9,107 nt of DNA. Origin: Clostridia bacterium (lineage in GTDB: Bacteria > Bacillota > Clostridia > RGIG8785). The position numbers and the translations under genes were made by a program. This document shows positions 5,727 through 9,107 of the stretch, piece after piece (the stretch's first letter is position 1; every line of letters starts with the position of its first letter). Under the pieces are notes generated by a model that saw nothing but the letters and a program-made list of their open reading frames with translations, was not told the origin of the DNA and ran no database searches. The stretch is from the NCBI GenBank assembly GCA_017620795.1, contig JAGAUM010000195.1, positions 1 through 9,107 of the forward strand, read 5' to 3'.

Positions 5727-6221
5727 TTAATCCATATATTTGGCTAAAACGTCATCAACGTCTGCGTCAGTCAGACGGCCATAAACATCCTCGCCTACAG
5801 TGAATACCGGTGCCAGACCACATGCACCGATACAACGGGTTGCTTCGATGGAGAATTTACCGTCGGGAGTGCATTCACCAACATCGATACCCAGCTTTTC
5901 TTTAATGCGCTCTAAAATCTTGCCCGAACCCTTAACATAGCAAGCAGTACCCAAGCATACGCCGATGTTGTACTTGCCGCGGGGATTCAACGAGAAACGG
6001 GTGTAGAAAGTAACAACACCATAAATCTCGGACAGCGGAATGTGCATTTCATCCGAAATCATCTGCTGAACCTCAATGGGAAGATAACCATAGATTTCCT
6101 GTGCCTCATGCAGTACAGGAATCAATGCGCCTTCTTCGTTGGCATGTTTTGCAATCACTGCGAGCAACTGTTCTTTTTGCTCAGGGGTGCCCTTGAAGGG
6201 AATTTTTTGTGCTACTGCCAT
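5727..6221 (-). CDS. hydC: HydC/NuoE-like [2Fe-2S] subunit of electron-bifurcating hydrogenase
   Basis: A 164-residue thioredoxin-fold [2Fe-2S] protein of the NADH dehydrogenase 24-kDa family, close to the family's usual 155-170 residues. It passes electrons between the flavoprotein HydB and the rest of the bifurcating hydrogenase complex in the cytoplasm. An N-terminal helical bundle (about 10-65) is followed by GVVTFYTRFSL at 68-78 and cluster ligands C89, C94 (CLGTAC), C130 and C134 (CIGAC). AGGAGGT at 6229-6235 lies seven bases before ATG 6221. It is the first gene of the operon after a sigma-A-type promoter. Its partners HydB and the small ferredoxin come only after five intervening regulatory genes and a HydS-like gene, an arrangement that wraps the sensor block inside the enzyme operon. 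Confidence 0.93.
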   Translation of the reverse strand: MAVAQKIPFKGTPEQKEQLLAVIAKHANEEGALIPVLHEAQEIYGYLPIEVQQMISDEMHIPLSEIYGVVTFYTRFSLNPRGKYNIGVCLGTACYVKGSGKILERIKEKLGIDVGECTPDGKFSIEATRCIGACGLAPVFTVGEDVYGRLTDADVDDVLAKYMD

Positions 6222-6228
6222 TTTTTCT

Positions 6229-6235
6229 ACCTCCT
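6229..6235 (-). promoter_or_regulatory. Strong ribosome binding site of hydC
   Basis: AGGAGGT on the minus strand, seven bases before ATG 6221. Full complementarity to the 16S tail sets the hydC start. Confidence 0.85.
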
Positions 6236-6266
6236 ATATAATGTTAAAACCTTACTTATCCTCAAT

Positions 6267-6295
6267 ATTATAACACTCGTTTTGAGAAAAGTCTA
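6267..6295 (-). promoter_or_regulatory. Candidate sigma-A promoter of the hydrogenase operon (proximal)
   Basis: A -10 box TATAAT (6267-6272) and a -35 box TAGACT (6290-6295, four of six consensus bases) are 17 bases apart and point toward hydC. The transcript would start near 6260, leaving a leader of about 40 bases with the hydC ribosome site. An AT-rich inverted repeat lies 22 bases upstream of the -35 box. Confidence 0.6.
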
Positions 6296-6317
6296 CCACC
6301 TTTTCGATTTTTTTGAT

Positions 6318-6335
6318 AAATTTTTGACAAAATTT
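6318..6335. repeat. AT-rich inverted repeat upstream of the hydrogenase promoter
   Basis: Perfect 7-base arms AAATTTT and AAAATTT around a 4-base TGAC centre, 18 bases in all, located 22 bases upstream of the proximal -35 box. The 7-4-7 layout is that of a dimeric regulator site and equals the layout of Rex operators, but the arm sequence is not the Rex consensus (TTGTTAA/TTAACAA). It may instead be an UP element or chance in an AT-rich run. Confidence 0.35.
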
Positions 6336-6367
6336 CACCTTTTTTCAGTTCCAAAGCGAACAAATCC

Positions 6368-6396
6368 ACTATAACACAATCAAAACTCCATTACAA
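6368..6396 (-). promoter_or_regulatory. Second candidate promoter upstream of the hydrogenase operon (distal)
   Basis: TATAGT (6368-6373) preceded by TGT, which gives an extended -10, and TTGTAA (6391-6396) at 17-base spacing, just downstream of the HAD gene stop. A transcript from here would carry a leader of about 140 bases before hydC and would cross the inverted repeat at 6318-6335. Confidence 0.4.
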
Positions 6397-6404
6397 CTGA
6401 AAAA

Positions 6405-7055
6405 TCATGCAAGAAAATCCAACAACTGCATAGGATACTCCAAGAGGATATCCGCACCACTTTCTTCCAATTCCTGACGATCTCGAAATCCCCAGAGTAC
6501 CCCCACCGAAGTAGCACCTGAAGCCGTACCCGTTTGCATGTCCACCGCAGTATCTCCGATATAAAAGCACTCCTCTGCCGTAACACCCAGCTCTTTCATA
6601 ATTTCCAGCACTGCGGTCGGGTCAGGCTTAATTGGCACGCCCTCCCGTTGACCATAGCAACAGTCAAAAGCATCTTTACCAAACAACGCATCCACTACCG
6701 CACAAGCAGGAGCATGAGGCTTATTCGACAGTACAGCGGTTAAAATCCCGCGTTCTCGCAATGCTTTTAATAAATCAACAATCCCCTCATAGGGTGCCGT
6801 CAGGTAAAGCGGTTCTTTTTCATAAGCTTCGGTGTACTCCTTGAAAATCGTATCCATCAAAGCTTCTGCTCCACCTGCTTCCCGCACCATCCGCTCCACC
6901 AGAATTCTCGCACCGTTTCCGACCAGATAACGATAACGTTCTTGGGGCAATGAAGGTAAATCAAATTTGTTTAAAGTTTGATTGCAGTAATAGGCAATGG
7001 TAGTCAAAGTGTTGGACAGCGTTCCGTCCAAATCAAAAATACAAGCTTTAATCAT
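6405..7055 (-). CDS. HAD-superfamily phosphatase, phosphoglycolate-phosphatase-like
   Basis: A 216-residue cytoplasmic HAD hydrolase with all four catalytic motifs: DLDGTL at 8-13 (nucleophile D8, acid/base D10), LSNKP at 109-113 (S110), KPDP at 143-146 (K143), and GDTAVDM at 167-173 (D168, D172). A helical cap lies between motif I and II (about 18-85). Length and motifs fit the Gph/PGMB-like subfamily, whose members act on phosphoglycolate, phosphosugars or nucleotides; the substrate cannot be assigned. ATG 7055 is chosen because the catalytic motif normally begins within the first ten residues and because the promoter at 7083-7111 lies between it and the upstream in-frame ATG at 7118. Ribosome site AAGGCGG is moderate. 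No clear terminator follows, so readthrough into the hydrogenase operon is possible. Confidence 0.92.
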   Translation of the reverse strand: MIKACIFDLDGTLSNTLTTIAYYCNQTLNKFDLPSLPQERYRYLVGNGARILVERMVREAGGAEALMDTIFKEYTEAYEKEPLYLTAPYEGIVDLLKALRERGILTAVLSNKPHAPACAVVDALFGKDAFDCCYGQREGVPIKPDPTAVLEIMKELGVTAEECFYIGDTAVDMQTGTASGATSVGVLWGFRDRQELEESGADILLEYPMQLLDFLA

Positions 7056-7082
7056 GGTTTCCGCCTTCTTTCTTTGTTTTTC

Positions 7083-7111
7083 ATTATACCATAAGAAAAC
7101 AAAAAAGACAA
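7083..7111 (-). promoter_or_regulatory. Promoter of the HAD phosphatase gene
   Basis: TATAAT (7083-7088) preceded by TGG, giving an extended -10 element, with TTGTCT (7106-7111) 17 bases upstream. The -35 box lies inside the distal arm and T-tract of the preceding gene's terminator. It supports ATG 7055 as the start of the HAD gene. Confidence 0.6.
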
Positions 7112-7132
7112 CCGTCATACGGTTGTCTTTTT
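7102..7132 (-). terminator. Intrinsic terminator overlapping the end of the 213-aa protein gene
   Basis: Perfect 13-base arms (AAAAAGACAACCG / CGGTTGTCTTTTT) around a 5-base loop, followed on the minus strand by a run of six T. The A/T flanks make it potentially bidirectional. The upstream arm encodes the final codons KKTTV of the preceding gene and the TGA stop falls in the loop. Confidence 0.88.
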
Positions 7133-7756
7133 GATGTTTTTACTATAAGCTTCCAAAATATTATTCGCCGTGATACCCATCCTCTCCAAATAACAAGGCG
7201 TATGGGTGGAAAGATTGCGGACAATCATCACATCGCGGGGACAAAGACCGCTGTCCGAGTCCTTCAAAAAGGCTTCAAACAGTTTCGGGTGTTCGAACAC
7301 CACGGGCGATGCAGAAAAATCGGGGCAATACCAAGAATATAGGTTTTCGCGATGCATTGCATAAGAGAGCGCCTCCTCGCTGAACCATGCTTCGGCGAAG
7401 GCTTCTTCCATGGTCATCACGCCATTCGGGTATAAAAGCACTTGCGGACAAAGGGGCTGTGGCTCACCTTCGGGGCAAAAGAACACACGAAAGCTATTGT
7501 CCTGCGTATCCCAATACAACGGGGCATCGTCAATCTTTAGTGGCAGATAGCGTTCTCCTGACCGTTCAACGGACAAATTAAACTCCTCTAATTCTTCACC
7601 AAAAATCCGTTCAATGCAAAAGTCCACATGGGTTTTATAATAGGCAACCCGATTGGGAATATAAGATACTTCCTGCACCGAAATATAACTGACGCAGATT
7701 TCCGTCAAAGAGTATTCTTTTTCAGGCTCTTCTTTTTTGTTGAACCAATTCAGCAT
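7115..7756 (-). CDS. Uncharacterised 213-residue cytoplasmic protein
   Basis: I do not recognise this family. The product is soluble, with no signal peptide or membrane segment. It has a charged Lys/Glu-rich start (MLNWFNKKEEPEKEYSLTE), a central acidic and aromatic region, many Tyr/Phe/Trp residues and a few scattered cysteines that form no metal motif. The C-terminus, LCPRDVMIVRNLSTHTPCY and onward, is the most structured-looking part. ATG 7756 is chosen because AGGAG lies eight bases upstream and the preceding nuclease gene stops 11 bases away; the frame stays open to ATG 7789, which would overlap the nuclease gene by 22 bases. It is cotranscribed with the secreted nuclease, but nothing in the sequence suggests an immunity protein or a nuclease inhibitor with confidence. 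Its last codons form one arm of the terminator. Confidence 0.78.
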   Translation of the reverse strand: MLNWFNKKEEPEKEYSLTEICVSYISVQEVSYIPNRVAYYKTHVDFCIERIFGEELEEFNLSVERSGERYLPLKIDDAPLYWDTQDNSFRVFFCPEGEPQPLCPQVLLYPNGVMTMEEAFAEAWFSEEALSYAMHRENLYSWYCPDFSASPVVFEHPKLFEAFLKDSDSGLCPRDVMIVRNLSTHTPCYLERMGITANNILEAYSKNIKKTTV

Positions 7757-7767
7757 CTTCCTCACTC

Positions 7768-9015
7768 CTACTCCGCGCATTTCGAGCATGGTGTAAGTCC
7801 CGCATTTTTAGCAACTTCCAATGTTACTTCATATGCGTTTTTTCCTCCACATTCAGCATCGTAATGATACCTTTTCCCACTGGGAGTACGATAAACCCTT
7901 TTTTCCTCTTGCGGAGGTGCATCCTCGCCTTCTTTAGCACTCATTCCCGTTGCGTAATCGATCTGTATCAACGGTTGAACATTGTAACAATAAACGCAAA
8001 AAGAGAGTCCTGCTCCAAAATCCTCAACGGAGTAAGCTTCCAAAAGAACACCATCTGCAACCAGATTGTTTCCATCAAAAACAGGAGTAGAACGATACAT
8101 AACATGATTTCCCGTTTTTTCTACATAATCAGCAATTTGGTTTTCAAACGGAAGCATGCCTTCAACATTAAGATAGCGTGTGCCTGTAATCAAATTTCTC
8201 TCATTCGCATTCTCGCCAGTTAGTTGATAACCAATCAAATGACATCTGTTATAGAGATATCCACCACTAACAACATCATAAGAAGCGTTAATCCATCCGG
8301 TCGGCGTTATGGAACCTATGCTTTCTCGTTCTTCTTGAGGCATAGTGTCACGGGCAACCGATGCTTGGCACACATCGCATCGCCCCAAATCATCTAGCGT
8401 GCTATAATATTCAAAAGAACCAGAGATAATTTCATAACTTTCAAAAAATGGTTTATTTCCATTCAGCATAGTATATGCCGTTCCAGAATACTCAGGAAGT
8501 ATGCTTTTCAGCCGATTATATTCCGCCTCATCAAACAAATCTCGGATAACTGAAACGGTTTGCGTTTTTCCATCCCAAGCAACGCCGAGATTAAAACCTT
8601 CAGCCACAAAACGTATTGGTAACATGGTACGTCCGTTAATAACGGTCGGCGCTACATCCAAAACTCGTGCTTCATTGTTAAGAAAAGCAACATTGCTATC
8701 AATAATCAAGCGAATGTTGTCCTCCTCCATCGTTAAAAGAACCGATTGTGTTTCCTCTTCCCAACCAACAACACCATCAAATGCTTCAATGATTGCCCTA
8801 ATCGGTACCAAAGTACGCCCTTCTACAACGACCGGCTTCGTTCCTCGACCCGTATCGATTTCCAAGCTTGTACCATTCACCAACATCATCGGGTTATCAA
8901 TTTGAAGATTAACAACGACATCCTTTTCCGCACTTGCAGAAACACAAAAAAGAAAACTAAAGGCAAACATAATGAAAAGCAAAGAACAAATTACAATTCT
9001 GCATTGTTTTTTCAC
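7768..9015 (-). CDS. Secreted DNA/RNA non-specific endonuclease with copper-amine-oxidase-like N-terminal domain
   Basis: A 415-residue exported nuclease. Residues 1-29 are a Sec signal peptide (KK, a long hydrophobic core, cleavage expected after SASA). Residues about 40-158 form a Cu-amine-oxidase N1/stalk-type domain with two repeats, GRTLVPIRAIIEAF at 66-79 and GRTMLPIRFVAEGF at 128-141, common in clostridial surface proteins. The EndA/DNase-like domain at about 175-360 holds YNRCHLIGYQLTG at 255-267 (catalytic H259) and NLITGTRYLN at 274-283, expected to supply the metal-binding Asn. The tail has H384, C389, C410 and C413, a likely zinc site like that of Ada-type metal-binding tails. The start is GTG 9015, since AGGAGG lies eight bases upstream and the promoter at 9038-9066 overlaps the longer frame's ATG 9066. 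Likely roles are nutrient nucleic acid degradation or extracellular DNA processing. Confidence 0.9.
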   Translation of the reverse strand: MKKQCRIVICSLLFIMFAFSFLFCVSASAEKDVVVNLQIDNPMMLVNGTSLEIDTGRGTKPVVVEGRTLVPIRAIIEAFDGVVGWEEETQSVLLTMEEDNIRLIIDSNVAFLNNEARVLDVAPTVINGRTMLPIRFVAEGFNLGVAWDGKTQTVSVIRDLFDEAEYNRLKSILPEYSGTAYTMLNGNKPFFESYEIISGSFEYYSTLDDLGRCDVCQASVARDTMPQEERESIGSITPTGWINASYDVVSGGYLYNRCHLIGYQLTGENANERNLITGTRYLNVEGMLPFENQIADYVEKTGNHVMYRSTPVFDGNNLVADGVLLEAYSVEDFGAGLSFCVYCYNVQPLIQIDYATGMSAKEGEDAPPQEEKRVYRTPSGKRYHYDAECGGKNAYEVTLEVAKNAGLTPCSKCAE

Positions 9016-9023
9016 CGATACCA

Positions 9024-9029
9024 CCTCCT
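9024..9029 (-). promoter_or_regulatory. Ribosome binding site deciding the GTG start of the nuclease
   Basis: AGGAGG (within AAGGAGGTGG) eight bases before GTG 9015. It selects GTG over the upstream in-frame ATG, which lies within the promoter. Confidence 0.85.
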
Positions 9030-9037
9030 TTTCTTGT

Positions 9038-9066
9038 ATTATATCACCCATTTCCTGGCATTTCAA
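9038..9066 (-). promoter_or_regulatory. Near-consensus sigma-A promoter of the nuclease operon
   Basis: TATAAT (9038-9043) with TGA before it (extended -10) and TTGAAA (9061-9066) at exactly 17-base spacing. Transcription would begin near 9031, giving a leader of only about 16 bases that is mostly ribosome site. It abuts the T-tract of the upstream gene's terminator. Confidence 0.85.
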
Positions 9067-9092
9067 TAAAAAAGAGCGGATTGCTCCGCTCT
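9067..9092 (-). terminator. Intrinsic terminator of a gene beyond the right edge
   Basis: Perfect eight-base stem AGAGCGGA/TCCGCTCT with a four-base GCAA (GNRA-type) loop on the minus strand, followed by TTTTTTATT. It ends transcription of an unseen minus-strand gene to the right. Confidence 0.88.
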
Positions 9093-9107
9093 ATCCAAAC
9101 ACCTTTC

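Noticed and set aside
6341..6404. Ten-base inverted repeat (CAGTT/AACTG with A/T flanks) considered as the terminator of the HAD gene
   Set aside because: The loop is about 44 bases, the GC content of the arms is low, and no T-tract follows on the minus strand.
7056..7118. Longer HAD frame beginning at ATG 7118
   Set aside because: The extra 21 codons run through the terminator stem and promoter, and the catalytic DLDGTL motif normally sits within the first dozen residues.
9016..9066. Longer nuclease frame beginning at ATG 9066
   Set aside because: That ATG lies in the promoter, upstream of the predicted transcript start, and the added residues would push the signal peptide inward.
1..9107. 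CRISPR arrays, insertion sequences, tRNA or rRNA genes, phage genes
   Set aside because: No spaced direct repeats, transposase motifs, cloverleaf sequences or phage structural genes were seen on either strand.

Overview
The window looks like part of the chromosome of an anaerobic, fermentative Firmicute of the class Clostridia. The reasons are the near-consensus sigma-A promoters, strong AGGAGG ribosome binding sites, the clostridial form of the electron-bifurcating [FeFe]-hydrogenase genes, and a clostridial-type secreted nuclease. Every gene I can support is on the minus strand, so the biological order runs from the right edge to the left edge. The family assignments come from motif recognition only; no database search was run.

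Right part (9107 to about 6405): a terminator closes a gene lying beyond the right edge. It is followed at once by a near-perfect promoter driving a two-gene unit. The first gene encodes a secreted DNA/RNA non-specific endonuclease with an N-terminal copper-amine-oxidase-like stalk domain and a Cys/His tail. The second encodes an unrecognised 213-residue cytoplasmic protein. A strong hairpin terminator overlaps the last codons of that second gene. Immediately downstream is a promoter for a HAD-family phosphatase resembling phosphoglycolate phosphatase.

Left part (6404 to 1): a long operon, with one or two candidate promoters around 6267-6396, encodes parts of an NADH/ferredoxin-linked bifurcating hydrogenase. 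Order: HydC (NuoE-like [2Fe-2S] protein), a DRTGG-domain protein, an RsbW/SpoIIAB-like ATP-binding protein, a 423-aa H-cluster protein of the putative sensory type (HydS-like), a second DRTGG protein, a PHP-domain phosphoesterase, a second histidine-kinase-type ATPase domain without a phosphoacceptor domain, a three-cysteine thioredoxin-like ferredoxin, and HydB (NuoF-like), which is cut by the left edge. The catalytic HydA subunit would be expected next, outside the window. Within the operon genes are separated by only a few bases or overlap, except for a 162-base spacer with several small hairpins between the regulatory block and the last two structural genes.

Inferred working model: HydB, HydC and probably HydA form the enzyme that moves electrons between H2, NAD(H) and ferredoxin. 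The block in the middle (two DRTGG proteins, two ATPase domains, a PHP protein and the HydS-like protein) looks like a sensing and signalling module that could read H2 or redox state and adjust hydrogenase expression or activity. Putative sensory hydrogenases near bifurcating hydrogenases are already known in Thermotoga and Thermoanaerobacter; the mechanism of the accessory genes around them is, to my knowledge, not worked out.
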